A DNA stretch of 64,000 nucleotides. Origin: Mytilus galloprovincialis. Its lineage: Eukaryota; Mollusca; Bivalvia; Mytilida; Mytilidae. Both the position numbers and the translations under genes were made by a program. Below the pieces are notes generated by a model. The model searched no databases. It was given only the letters and a program-made list of their open reading frames with translations, and was not told the DNA's origin. The stretch is from the NCBI RefSeq assembly GCF_965363235.1, contig NC_134846.1:57215121-57279120 (forward strand), read 5' to 3'. Below are positions 32,807-43,551 of this stretch, piece after piece; within the stretch, counting starts at the first letter, position 1; every line of letters starts with the position of its first letter.

Positions 32807-33487
32807 ATGGCATTATATCCTCATTCGTATCTGTTTGCATCCAGTAGAGGGAAGTGTTTCTCTGGTATGGCTTGCAAAGATATTATTATCAAGTCCGGTG
32901 GTAAATTGCAAGATTTGTGCCGAATAGCTATTTCTAGACTTAAGGGTGATACGTGTGTTCATAGTATTGTATACTTTGTTATCGGAATTCCCGATATTTG
33001 TACTTTGACAAGGAAAAAAGATGGAGTTTCTTATTATGAAGAGTCATGGTTAAATCTCGACGTAGATCATGTGTCTAATATGAAAAATTTGATTTTGGAT
33101 ACTGAGAGTAAAATCAAGAAGCATGGAGGAAAAGTTGTGTTTTCAACTATTGCTGCATCTAGTTTCCGGGATTGGAATAATCATAGGCTTATGATTCATA
33201 AAACCAAATATTTGGTATATGAGGAAAATTATCCGGAAATGCAAGAAAAATTACATGAGATTTTACGGGAGACAAATAAGTTCATAACTGAGCTAAATTG
33301 TAGAAACCATATGATCACTCCGTTTTTACACACATATGTTCAGAAGAAGAAGGGTGATAAGATTAAGTATATGTTTTCCAAGTTAGTGGATGGTGTACAC
33401 CCATCGAAGAATTTAAGTCGTACATGGTTTTTGTATATGGAAAGGATTATTTCAGAGAATGAGAAAAATTTGTCTAGTGTCACTTAG
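32807..33487 (+). CDS. env-position third ORF, SGNH/GDSL-hydrolase-like protein
   Basis: 226 residues between pol and the 3' LTR, same strand, intact. No signal peptide or transmembrane segment is evident, so it is not a classical envelope glycoprotein. Motifs suggest an SGNH/GDSL-esterase-like alpha/beta fold: a strand-like YLFASSRG at 8-15 (block I position), IKSGGKLQDL at 28-37 (block II Gly), SIVYFVIGIPDI at 53-64 (block III, where G-x-N-D is GIPD), KVVFSTI at 109-115, and DGVHPS at 195-200 (block V Asp-His). The nucleophile Ser is uncertain and the block III Asn is not conserved, so activity may be lost. Related esterase domains are known in ORF1 of CR1/L2-type LINEs. The ATG sits right after a 3' splice site, suggesting expression from a spliced message. 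Function in the element is unknown. Confidence 0.7.
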   Translation: MALYPHSYLFASSRGKCFSGMACKDIIIKSGGKLQDLCRIAISRLKGDTCVHSIVYFVIGIPDICTLTRKKDGVSYYEESWLNLDVDHVSNMKNLILDTESKIKKHGGKVVFSTIAASSFRDWNNHRLMIHKTKYLVYEENYPEMQEKLHEILRETNKFITELNCRNHMITPFLHTYVQKKKGDKIKYMFSKLVDGVHPSKNLSRTWFLYMERIISENEKNLSSVT

Positions 33488-33894
33488 AAATGAGACTTGT
33501 GAGGTTGCTGTCTTATATGTTTGTGTCATTCATGAATAAATTTTGTTTTGTTGTATAATTGTGTTTTATTTTTTGTATTAGGATTTGATATAATGATTAG
33601 GATTATGGTTCATTTAGTTCATGTCATTTCCACTCTGCATTCTGGGTAGAGTGGCACTTGCTGCCTATTTAACTTTGTATGATGGATTTTTTACATGATT
33701 TTGTTGTTGTTGTCCTTTATCCTAGATTTTGAACTTGTATTTCACTTTTGTATATAACGTGTGTGTGTGTATAGAATTTGTCATTTCTATGTTATATTGC
33801 AAAAGACTATAATCTCGTTAAGTTTTCCTGATGGACTTATTGTGATTTGGAGATAAAATTTCAGGGACGAAATTTTCTCCTTGGGCCGAGAATG
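33488..33894 (+). other. 3' untranslated segment and weak polypurine tract of the LTR element
   Basis: Noncoding, T-rich, with a short GT repeat near 33760. Purine-rich pieces TCAGGGACGAAA (about 33863) and GGGCCGAGAATG (33883-33894) lie just before the LTR. The latter is the best placed plus-strand primer but is interrupted by CC. Confidence 0.5.
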
Positions 33895-34399
33895 TGTCAC
33901 CGTAACAAATTATCAGCTGAATAAAGAAAGAGAAATACTATACTGATTTCGATTTACTATGATTTACTATCATTTACGCATTCATTCATTCATTCATTCA
34001 TTCATTCATTCATTCATTCATTGACAGACTATGACAATAGACTTTCACTATACTTTCTGCACGATAATTTAATGCATGTAATCCCGCCACAAATTGTCTG
34101 TACTATATATACTGTCTACCCGTAAAAATACGGGTATTCACACTTACTCAGCACATTAGAGCTGCGGGATCTATAACTTTTTCCCTATTTTCAGGTAAGC
34201 ACATTTTCACTTTTAAAGGCCTTTTATTGCATGTTTTGCCTGTCAAATTCACGGTCCAAATTATAAGGAAACTTTTAATTACATAATTGTAATTCATTTA
34301 TTAATGTATTTTCAGTGTGAATAAAATATTGGAAAGCTTATACTAGTCACTTATCAGCCCAAATAGAATAAAACCATGTGGCCAAATGACCCTGTGACA
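33895..34399 (+). repeat. 3' LTR
   Basis: 505 bp. No difference from the 5' LTR was found by reading both side by side, including the (CATT)n run (about 33977-34022). It is followed by TCAA, the right target-site duplication. Confidence 0.95.
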
Positions 34400-34534
34400 T
34401 CAACTTCAGAAGCAATATCGTCGGCTCTCCAAATTTTTACGAAGTGCTGTGTCTTGTTTGCAAGTTTGCGGTTCATTTTCAAATCCTTGCACTGTACATG
34501 TTTATATATATATATAAAACAATAATATAGGAAA

Positions 34535-34990
34535 CTAGTATACCGTTGTTCAAAATTCATTAATTGATTGAGAGAAAACAAATCCGGGTTGCAAACTAAA
34601 ACCGATGGAAAAAACGGAACAACAGAATCACTGAATTGCAACAAAAACAAACGCCAACATAACTTATATAGAAAAACAGACTATTTGATAACAACTGCCT
34701 TATTTCTGACTTGGTAAAGGACATTTAAAAAAAACCACCCAATTGATATGGCAATGTTAAGTCTCTCTCATGGGAGTCTTAATTCAGTCCTTACCGGAAT
34801 TGTCTAAGTGTATAATACTTATGTTTTATCCAAAATGTTCTACTTAAGAAAATGCCTGGACCAAGTCAGGAATATGACAATTGTTGTCCATTCGTATGAT
34901 GTGTTTCCGCTTTTGATTTTTCCATTTGATTAGGGACTTTCCGTTTTTAATTTTCCTCGGAGTTCAGTATTTTTGTGATTTTACTTTATA
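34535..34990 (+). repeat. dispersed repeat family D, halves in swapped order
   Basis: 34565-34740 holds the second half (GAGAAAACAAATCCGGGTTG through ACTTGGTAAAGGACATT). 34840-34985 holds the first-half end (TATGACAATTGTTGTCCATT to CAGTATTTTTGTGATTTTAC). The order is reversed relative to 24435-25080, so the family is either composed of two units or this copy is rearranged. Confidence 0.55.
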
Positions 34991-35299
34991 CACCAAAATC
35001 AGTCATTGTGTTACTGATTGGATTAGTATAAAGTCAATATAGTATTTGCTAGGTTACTGTCACCTTGTACACTGTAAAGTACAAACCTAAATTAGTTTTT
35101 TTGTTCTAATGCATGGTTTACATATTGGCCAGTGTATTTGATTGCAGTTTATATATTTCTTTCTTGTTGACCAAGTTTAATCAATTATATAACAGAAACA
35201 AGATAAGGTTAGTGTGTCCTATTGCAAAGGGATAATACTTTATAGGTCACTCTAAACCGTCTTATCAAATTCACAACAAAGGCACCATTGGTATTAACA

Positions 35300-35494
35300 A
35301 TGAACCGATTGCAGTTTATTAAATTATTATTTCAATGTGTCTTCGTTTTCAACTGCATGCTTTTATATGGGTTTCTCATGAGAAATAACCCAAAACAAGC
35401 TAGAGAATTGCATGCTAGAAAAACAGCTACCAATGTTTGTTATTTACCAGCGGACAAAAACAAACGAGCAAGAATTGAAGATTTACTATTGATG
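35300..35494 (+). CDS. sulfotransferase exon 1 (signal anchor)
   Basis: The ATG at 35300 opens MNRLQFIKLLFQCVFVF, a basic start plus hydrophobic anchor. The TTG at 35288 is in frame but not a eukaryotic start. Donor GATG|GTGAGT, phase 0. Confidence 0.8.
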
Positions 35495-38400
35495 GTGAGT
35501 ATACATTTTCTACCAAGTCAAATAGGTTCAGCATACAATCGTTCTTAATTATTGAGTTCTCTCTTTATCAAAAAATAACAGGTTTAATGTAAAAAAAATT
35601 CACGTTTTAAAAAGGCCAAGATATAAGAGATCAGATTGTTCTAATCAAAATTGCTTAGAAGTCACTGAAATTTAAGTATAAATGTGATGATCTCATATTT
35701 ATGACTTGTTCTTCAGGTGCTCATTTGGAAGACAAATATTATTAAAACTAAAACACTTCATTGCAACTTTGTACATGCTCTTTGTCAGTGCTATAAATTC
35801 ACAGTATTTGCTAAAATAGTATATAAAAGTGATGGTGTCGTACTACAAACGTTTGCACAGTGTTAGTATTATAATTTCAAAATACTAAATTTGTCAGGTC
35901 TACAAATGTTTTGCACCTCCGTTGTGCATTACTATCAAGGTATATAAATATATAGTACTTCTTTTTCACTCTTATCTGATAGGTAATCTTAAAGAAAGTA
36001 CAACAATTTAGATTTTCTGGACTGACAAAATATTATTTTTCCTGAAATGTACCTATGAGTTATACTCACTGTTGCAGGCCGTACGATGACCTGTGTTTGT
36101 TAAATAAGTGACATTTATTCTCTTGTGGTGAGTTGTTTTATTGGCAATCATATATTCTTATTTTCATAAATATTAAAAGTTCAAAACTGCAACTTACAAC
36201 TTAGTTCAAGTCGGTGACAAAGACAGTATTGTAAAATAATGGTACTTAAGTTCTACAATAATTTCAAAGTACTCAGTAGAAAGGTACTTCATTATTAAGG
36301 TACCTTTTCAGTAATCCAAAGATAGGGTACAAAACAAGTAGTATACATTCAAAAGAATCTGTATTATGATACACAATGAAATTTCTTTAAGGCGGCACCT
36401 GAGTACGACAACAGTTACAAGAACCCATGCTTCTATGAAACTTGTAAAACAAACGAAACAAGAACAAAGTTCCGGTGTTTGCCGTACTTCCATTTACTAG
36501 GAGTAGATAAGTGTGGGTCAACAGATCTTTTCCTTCGTCTATTGGAACATCCACATATATTAGGCAATGATGGATCCCTGAACAAAGAAACAATGTGGTG
36601 GTCATGGAGACGATATGGTAATGCATTTATTTTTCGAAATTATTTACTATAATTTTAGTGAAATACACCAAAAAATCCTGTCAAGCTTAATTAAATTTTA
36701 GACAAGAGAAAAATATTTAAGCAGCACACTGTACTTTCAGCGTTTGTGTTTGCATTTGTGCTTTACATGACAATTATATGGATTGGTATAAATATTCTAA
36801 CTTTATTGTTTTTGTAGGGTTATGGTTAAGCCGGTACCAACACCCACGTGAAACATTCGGAGATTATCTGAATTACTTCGATGGTGCTGCAGCAAATATT
36901 TCAAGCAACAATAAGCTAGTTACAGGTATAGTTCATTGAACTTGTTTATATGAAGGTAGTTAATTATCTATTTTCATTAGGTCAAGTATACAAACTATTA
37001 TTAGCATAATAATCCTGTGTTTTCATCAGTATATGAGTCAAATTGTGTATACAGTTTTAAGCCAATATCCGTTTATTTTCAATACAGGTGATGGGACACC
37101 CATGGATTTTTGGGATTTCACAGGATGGAAGAACATTAAACAAAACCATCGATTAAACCATCCTAAAATATTAACCCCTCACTTAATGCATCATATGAAT
37201 CCAAAAGTTAAACTGATTATTATCGTCAGAGATCCAACCAGTAGGTACGTAATTTTATGCATTTAAGTTGATGTAATATTGTAATGGCTAATAAAAAAAA
37301 TCATCCATGATTAAAAAGAGAAAATTAACAAAAAAGAAGAAGAGGTCTTTTTTTCTCTCTCATAAACCGATTATTACAACTGTTTACTGAGTTGACTGTC
37401 TCGTCCAGTGCAGTCTTCATATTAATCTAATAATATTTTATTATATGTCTTTAAAGATATAGCAGGAGAAACATGATTACAATTACAACAGCAACCCATG
37501 TTAATGTCCAATTGAAATTTATTTAAAAAAAAATCACCATTTCTACATATTTTATACATCCCTGGCTTTCAAATACTTATGTTTGATCTTTTCTGGTGAG
37601 GGTAAATCCAGGAAAACTCTTCAGACATCTGAAATTGGTCAATGTGTGAATGACAGGTCTTGCTGCTTATAGACAGAAAAAAAATCAACTGCATTCAAAA
37701 CTTATCAACAAACGACTTCTCTGAGATTTCAAAATAAAAAATAAAACATTTTGAAATGAAATAAAAGTTGAAAGTAATGAGGACAAACACATAAATCTGC
37801 ATTATTTTTCATTACAGATTGTATTCGGATTACATGTTCCTAAAACTTGGTCAGACAAGAACTAGTAAAGGGTTTCATGATGCTGTTCACTTTTCTATCA
37901 CTTATCTCAAGTATTGTATGAAAAGGAGAACACTGGAATCTTGTCTGTATGATAGGAAACATATTGCCATGTACAAGGTAACATATAAATGCCATCTTTC
38001 AATAAAAAAAATCTTTATTTTCCATGGTCTATAATTTATTGTGTTTTATGTTCGGTGCTTTGGGGTTTTTAACATGTAGGTTATGTATAAAATCCTCTGT
38101 TTACTAATTCCTATTTCTTATTATAATTATATTGCTTGAAAGCTTTATGTTATATTGACAGAAATATTTTTTCTAATATCATATTTTCAATTTGTTACAA
38201 TTATATTGACTTTATCTTATTGGCGATCTAAATATTGATATATATCACTTATTAATAAACTGTAAATCCTCCTGGATACTACATCTACATCTACATCTAC
38301 ATCATACGACGATCCATCAGCACATTGATGACTATACGTCGGCGCATCGCAAACAGACACTTAATAAAATATAATAACTAATTTTGTGCAATAATTCAAA

Positions 38401-41219
38401 AATAATTTTGTGCAAAAACAAAACAAAAATTAACGCATTTACATTATTTACAAACAGGTTAGATATCTAAATATACTGACTCTGGATCAGTATTTTAAAC
38501 TGATCCAGGGAGTTAACGCTGATGATGTTTTGTGGGAGTGAGTTCCACAGTACAACAGTGAATGGAAAAAAGCTGTACTTGAAATAGTCTGTTCTTGTGC
38601 TAAATGTCTGGTATTGTAATGGATTAGTGAATCTGGTGTTTTTGACTGGCTGTGGTACAAGGTAAAGGTTTGGGTCTACTGCAATGAGATGGTGAGAGAT
38701 TTTGTAAAGCATAGTGACTCGATTGATGTTTCTGCGAGTTTCAAGTGACTTCCATTGAAGATGGTCAATCATGGAAGTAACACTACTGGTGTTGTGGTAT
38801 CTGTTGGTGACATAGCGTGCTGCCCTTCTTTGTACTTTTTCAATGTTGTTTTTTTGTTTTTGGGTGTGAGGTGACCAAACTGAAGAGCAGTATTCTAAAT
38901 TAGAACGTACCATGGATTTGTATGCCAAACTTTTAGTTTCTTCCTGGTTTATTTTCAAGTTTCTTTTTAGAAAGCCTAAGATTTTATTTGCTTTTGAAGT
39001 AATATTATTTATGTGTGTATCCCAAGACATGTTGTGAGAAAGGGTGATACCAAGATATTTTGCAGTGCTGACGGATTCTAAGATGTGGCCTTTTAATACA
39101 TAATCATGTTTGAATGGTGACTGTGATCTTGTTACAGTGAGGGAGTTGCATTTTTCAGGATGGAATTGCATACCCCAAGTTTTTTCCCAATTGGCTAGGC
39201 AGTTTAGATCATTTTGTAGTATGGTACAATCTTGTTGGTTTGTTATGTTTCTGTATAAGATACAATCATCTGCAATTATACTACTACATGTACATGTATA
39301 ACTATGTGTTGTTCTTAATTTAAATAAAATGTAAAGACATCGTTACTGATATTTTCAGGCAAGAATACATGTAGGATTTTATGCTGTCTACCTCAAAGAA
39401 TGGTTGAAATTATTCCCTAAAGAACAAATATTGGTTCTTAAGACTGAAGATTATGCAGAAAATATAAAAGGAACATTAAAACAGATTTTCAAGTTCCTGC
39501 AACTGGGTAACATTTCTGTTTCATTTATAAAATAAGTAAAAGTAAAAATTCAATGATAAAATTAATATTGATATAAAAAAAAACAGATCAGTAAGAGATG
39601 TCAACATCCCTGAGCCTGAAGACATATAGTATACCTATTCAAAAAGTGGTTAGTTGCACAAATTCCAACAAATATGTTTCAATTAAATTATATAGATCCT
39701 AGCATACTCAAGTTATTGTACATCATGTGAGAAAAGTTTCTAAATAGAACAACATGTGAAAAATGTATTTAAATCTGACAGTCTGGTAATACTGGAATAA
39801 CATACCAAAATTGAAAGGAGGCTTCCTTTAATCAATCCCAATTACTATGTATAAGTTGTGGAAATCATTCTATGCAAAAGAGAGTAAGTGTGAAAATTGC
39901 CTGGAATCTGACACTAAAAGTCCAATAACTCATGAAAATCTGACATTAAAAGTTCCATAACTCTTGAAATTTAAAATACTGTATAAGAATAGAACAACAT
40001 ACAGTAAATTTCTTATCTCCTACACAAAAAGAATATATAGATAAAAAATGGTTGCCATTACAATCTGTCCTAGGTGATTTAAATATTTTATAACTGGTAC
40101 GAAAATTATAGTTATATTTTGTTGTATGTCTTGCTATTTAGAGTTGTCATATAATAATAATATCTTTAAGACCATACTTGAAACTGTACATGTGTGTAAT
40201 CCTGCTTGATTGTTTTCTGTCTTTATGTCAAAAATAAACAAATTACAAAAAAAACTCTTGAAGGACATATCTAAATAAATCAAAAAGGAGGCATCTTTCA
40301 CTTATTCGAATACACCCATACACCATACAATTATCATCATGTTTAATCAAAGCATTTCTGATTTTTGTACAATATGTGAACAGACTGAGGGATGTACAGT
40401 GGTATATATTTGCATGGATTATCCAGCTTGTCTTCTTTCTGAGATACATGTATGAGATTTAGTTAAGTGTTCATAGGACAAGCTTTGCTGTCTACCAATC
40501 TTAAACATTTGTGTTTCAGTCAAACATTTTAACTTGAATATAACTATGGTGAGTAAAGCAGTGATTGCCATTGTCATTACTTACCATTCTGCTTATAAAA
40601 AAAACCATAAATAATTAAATACAGCTTCCTATTGACCTTATCTTAACTGAGTGTAATATTAGTTACTCAGTGTGCTAGTGATCTAATACGGTACATACGG
40701 GGTCAGTAAATTCCATATGGGGTGAAAGTACCGTTTTTTTTTTTAAAGGGACGTAACACCACTACTTACCGTGTATGAAATAAGCCCCGCCTCCCTACTA
40801 CCTTATATGGAATATAAAGGGACGTAACACCCCTACTAACCGTGTATGAGATAAGCCCAGCCTAATATGAAGTATACACGGTCTCCACAAGGGTGCTTTT
40901 GCCAATCACATTCCTAGAAATGTATAGGAGGTAAGATAAGATTAAATATCTTCATATTTATTCTACCAGTTGATCCTAATTAAGACAAATTTTAAAGCAA
41001 TACATGTCAATATAAATTCAACTTAATTTTTCAGAAAAACTGCCTGAAATTGATTTTGACAGAATAGTCCAAAAAGAAAAAGCTTATAAAACAACACTCA
41101 AGAAAAAACAGGGACCAATGCATAAACAAACAAAAGATTTACTAAACAAGTTTTACAAGCCTTACAATGAAGATCTGGCACTTTTACTGAATGACTCAAG
41201 ATTTATGTGGGACACATGA
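35300..41219 (+). CDS. CHST15: CHST15-like Golgi carbohydrate sulfotransferase (seven exons)
   Basis: Spliced model 35300-35494, 36392-36617, 36818-36925, 37088-37244, 37818-37977, 39359-39506, 41035-41219: 1179 nt, 392 residues, every junction GT-AG and in phase. It is a type II membrane protein with an N-terminal signal anchor (about residues 7-27). The PAPS 5'-phosphosulfate loop is HLLGVDKCGSTDLF (99-112, Lys105), and the 3'-phosphate site is LIIIVRDPTSRLYSDY (219-234, Arg224). The layout and the RLYSDY motif match the CHST15/GALNAC4S-6ST group, which sulfates GalNAc 4-sulfate in chondroitin sulfate in the Golgi. Bivalves have many such paralogues, so exact acceptor and orthology are uncertain. 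Polyadenylation signals AATAAA are at 41295 and 41419. Intron 5 carries an antisense LINE fragment. Confidence 0.88.
36065..36155 (+). repeat. dispersed repeat family C, diverged copy in sulfotransferase intron 1
   Basis: It contains GTTGCAGGCCGTACGATGAC and a TATTGGCAATCATAT end, matching 20395-20505. Confidence 0.5.
36392..36617 (+). CDS. sulfotransferase exon 2 (PAPS 5' loop)
   Basis: Acceptor TTTAAG, donor TATG|GTAATG; phase 0 in, 1 out. It contains the Cys-rich luminal start and the GVDKCGSTDLF loop. Confidence 0.88.
36818..36925 (+). CDS. sulfotransferase exon 3
   Basis: Acceptor TTTTTGTAG, donor ACAG|GTATAG; phase 1 in and out. It encodes GLWLSRYQHPRETFGDYLNY and neighbours. Confidence 0.85.
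37088..37244 (+). CDS. sulfotransferase exon 4 (PAPS 3' phosphate site)
   Basis: Acceptor CAATACAG, donor AGTAG|GTACGT; phase 1 in, 2 out. It encodes GDGTPMDFWDFTGW and KLIIIVRDPTSR. Confidence 0.88.
37818..37977 (+). CDS. sulfotransferase exon 5
   Basis: Acceptor CATTACAG, donor ACAAG|GTAACA; phase 2 in, 0 out. It begins by completing the Arg of RLYSDYMF and encodes the TSKGFHDAVHFSI region. Confidence 0.87.
38281..39290 (-). mobile_element. 5'-truncated non-LTR (LINE) insertion in sulfotransferase intron 5
   Basis: On the minus strand a reverse-transcriptase C-terminus runs from about 39285 to 38467. It is followed by a short 3' UTR and a (GATGTA)n-type tail at about 38281-38301. Terminal microsatellite tails are common in Jockey/CR1-like LINEs. 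The element is antisense to its host gene. Confidence 0.8.
38467..39285 (-). pseudogene. LINE reverse transcriptase C-terminal fragment
   Basis: The frame is open through about 270 codons. It begins with the catalytic IIADDCILYR box, then GMQFHPEKCNSLTVTR and AKYLGITLSHNMSWDTHI. These are followed by the thumb-like KANKILGFLKRNL, SNLEYCSSVWSPH and VQRRAARYV blocks, ending before a stop. This is the pattern of Jockey/RTE-X-like RTs common in molluscs. The palm N-terminus and endonuclease are missing, so it is a dead 5' truncation although the remaining frame is intact. Confidence 0.85.
39359..39506 (+). CDS. sulfotransferase exon 6
   Basis: Acceptor ATTTTCAG, donor CTGG|GTAACA; phase 0 in, 1 out. 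It encodes GFYAVYLKEWLKLFPKEQIL and KTEDY, the conserved helix and strand pair of the family. Confidence 0.88.
40745..40886 (+). repeat. 71-bp tandem duplication in sulfotransferase intron 6
   Basis: AAAGGGACGTAACACC starts at 40745 and again at 40816. Both continue through CCGTGTATGAAATAAGCCC-type sequence. Two copies only. Confidence 0.7.
41035..41219 (+). CDS. sulfotransferase exon 7 (stop)
   Basis: Acceptor AATTTTTCAG; phase 1 in. It ends KFYKPYNEDLALLLNDSRF then MWDT and TGA, the typical C-terminus of CHST15-like enzymes. Confidence 0.88.
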
Positions 41220-41439
41220 TGGACAACAAATGTACAAATGAGAATGTTTCACATTTACCACTACATTGAAGGGCACTCCTGATTGATGCTCACAAATAAA
41301 AGTCCTTCCATGAAGGGCAAATAATAGTAGACTTTCATTCTAACCTTTTTCCTGGAGCAGTACAAGAGGTTCATTAAACCCAATTACTTGATTATGCTCC
41401 TGTATTACCAAATACAAAAATAAAGTAAGATTATTTGTC

Positions 41440-41980
41440 TTGAAATGCTTTTATTGTTTATTTAAATGCCTTCTTTCAAATAATCAACAATGTTAGTGTT
41501 ACAGTACAAACGTATTGCACTAATTCAAAATATCAGTGATACTACATACAATTGTCATATCATACAAGGTTATGGATATAGAACTGTGCAGTAAGCTGTC
41601 AATGTTTAACTAGAGGCAAGAAGTTACTTGATGTCTTCTATGAAAAACAATAATTCGTGTTGCTACTTAGTATACTGTCAAATACCCAGACATGACTGAA
41701 ATTTGGAATGTGCTGAATATTTGCATTTTAAATTAGTTTACAGAGACATGATTTAAACATGTTATTATAACTTATTTATATTCAAACATTAACATAATAT
41801 TCTATTGAAAACAATGATTTTATGGCAAACACATTACATTATACAACTGCTCAATTTTTTACAAGAATTGACTAGTGAAGAAAAATGCAAATCAAAGATA
41901 TGTGGCAAGCTTCAAAACAAACAGCAATAATATCTTTACTTTTTATCCAGCATTACAAGTTAATATGATAACTATTGAAT
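41440..41980. other. intergenic between the sulfotransferase and MBOAT7 genes, left part
   Basis: AT-rich sequence with no supportable feature. Confidence 0.4.
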
Positions 41981-41984
41981 AGCT

Positions 41985-42330
41985 TACATGGACGTTTCGT
42001 CCCCGAGGGTATCACCAGCCCAGTAGTCAACACTCCGGTGTTGACATGAATATCAATAATGTGGTCATTTTTCTAAAATTTCCTGTTTACAAAACTTTGA
42101 ATTTTTCGAAACACTAAGGATTTTCTTATCCCAGGCATAGATTAACTTAGCCGTATTTGGCACAACTTTTTGGAATTTTGGATCCTCAATGCTCTTCAAC
42201 TTTTTACTTGTTTGGCTTTATAAATATTTTGATATAAATTATTATATGAGCGTCACTGATGAGTCTTATGTAGACGAAACGCGCGTCTGGCGTACTAAAT
42301 TATAATCCTGGTACCTTTGATAACTTTCAC
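41985..42330 (-). repeat. dispersed repeat family B, full copy
   Basis: This is the minus-strand version of 22515-22885: CCCGAGGGTATCACCAGCCC at one end, TCAATGCTCTTCAACTTTTT in the middle, TGTAGACGAAACGCGCGTCT and GGCGTACTAAAT at the other end. It carries a GTGTTGACATGAAT segment in place of the matching GTCAGCACAAA block. Confidence 0.7.
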
Positions 42331-42850
42331 ATCATTTATTTGCAAAAAATACACATCAAATCTTTTAATTACATGACGTAAAATGAATTGATACATTTAA
42401 TTTATATTGTTTTAGTTAACTTCAATATATATTTAAGTGATTTACTCTTTCATTCCTATATTCGATTAAATTACAATAAAAGTGAAAATTTCATTATTCA
42501 TCTATATATATATTGTTTTATTACAGTGCAGCCTGATATTTTACATTATAATACAAATTTGAAACATATTTTATGTCAGCCAGCCTTCATAGGCTTATGA
42601 TGCACTGTACTTTTAAAAATTTCCCATATGAAACTAAATTTGGTGATATGTATGTGATCTCTTACAGTATTTCTGCAGTAGTAGTAAGTGCTGCAATTGT
42701 TTTATTTTGTTCTGCAAGGCTTTAACCAATACCATAGTCACAAAAAGTATGTTAACACAATTTATTATCAAAGTAGCAGCAAACATTTCATGTGTTTCAC
42801 CCACATAGTGCAGTCAGATATCGAACCTGATCTCAGTCTTTATTTGGGCT

Positions 42851-43120
42851 AACAGCCGATTCCATTGAGTGTGTAGACAAAGGTAATATCTTTGGTTAGC
42901 TTGCTTGTAAGCTGAATCTTGAAATTATTATTAGCTCAGGTATACTATCCTCCTTTCGATGTAGCATAGTCCAACAGACAGATAGATTGGTTACCTATCA
43001 GACTAGTCTACTCTTAAAGGAGGTTGTTTACGGAACCTAACAATGGCTTCACGGTTCAACTAGCAAGCAAGCTAACCAAAGATATTACCTTTGTCTACAC
43101 ACTCATTGAAATCGGCTGTA
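42851..43120. mobile_element. 270-bp MITE with about 58-bp terminal inverted repeats
   Basis: The left arm 42851-42908 (ACAGCCGATTCCATTGAGTG, GTAGACAAAGGTAATATCTT, TGGTTAGCTTGCTTG) is the reverse complement of 43063-43120 with two or three mismatches. The centre has no coding frame. A clear target duplication was not identified. Confidence 0.75.
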
Positions 43121-43551
43121 AGTCATTTAGGCACAATAGATAAATGAATGTATTGACTTACTAAGCCCTGTTAATTTTCTTGAAATTAAAAAAAATCATT
43201 ATGCCATTCTTATAACAATTATATAATCTTCAGGATAAGGAAATGTCAGCAAACTTAAAACTTTGTAACTAAACATTTTTTAATTACTTTTGCTGATTTC
43301 CTGTAATTACAATTTTTCATTATTTATATTGCACAGTACTACATACTTATTCCTAGCCTTGTGTTGCAATTATGAAATGATATCTCTGACAACCTTTATT
43401 TGTATTCTTAGAACTGTTTCTGTTATGCATGTATTTCTTTTCAACAATTTAAAGCCTGATATATTATAAGTGTATATGTATAGAAAAAATTATATAAACA
43501 ATTGTATACAGGATTAAAAAAAAATATTCCATGTAAAAATTTCATAATATC

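Larger units (their letters stand above)
25671..34399 (+). mobile_element. complete Ty3/gypsy-type LTR retrotransposon with a third ORF
   Basis: 8,729 bp bounded by two 505-bp LTRs that look identical by eye, with TGTCAC...GTGACA ends and TCAA on both flanks (25667-25670 and 34400-34403). Order: 5' LTR, tRNA-Gln primer-binding site, 1.1-kb leader, gag, -1 frameshift cassette, pol (protease, RT, RNase H, integrase), a third ORF in the env position, a short purine-rich tract, 3' LTR. The RT-RH-IN order and the GPY/F-like region after the integrase core place it in Ty3/gypsy (Metaviridae); the clade was not resolved. All frames are open and no decay is visible, so it is a recent insertion that may still be active. 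It lies between the lectin and sulfotransferase genes, in sense with both. Confidence 0.95.

Noticed and set aside
33895-34650. Short frames around the 3' LTR as a host gene
   Set aside because: They lie in the LTR, its flank or family D repeats, have no domain and lack splice support.
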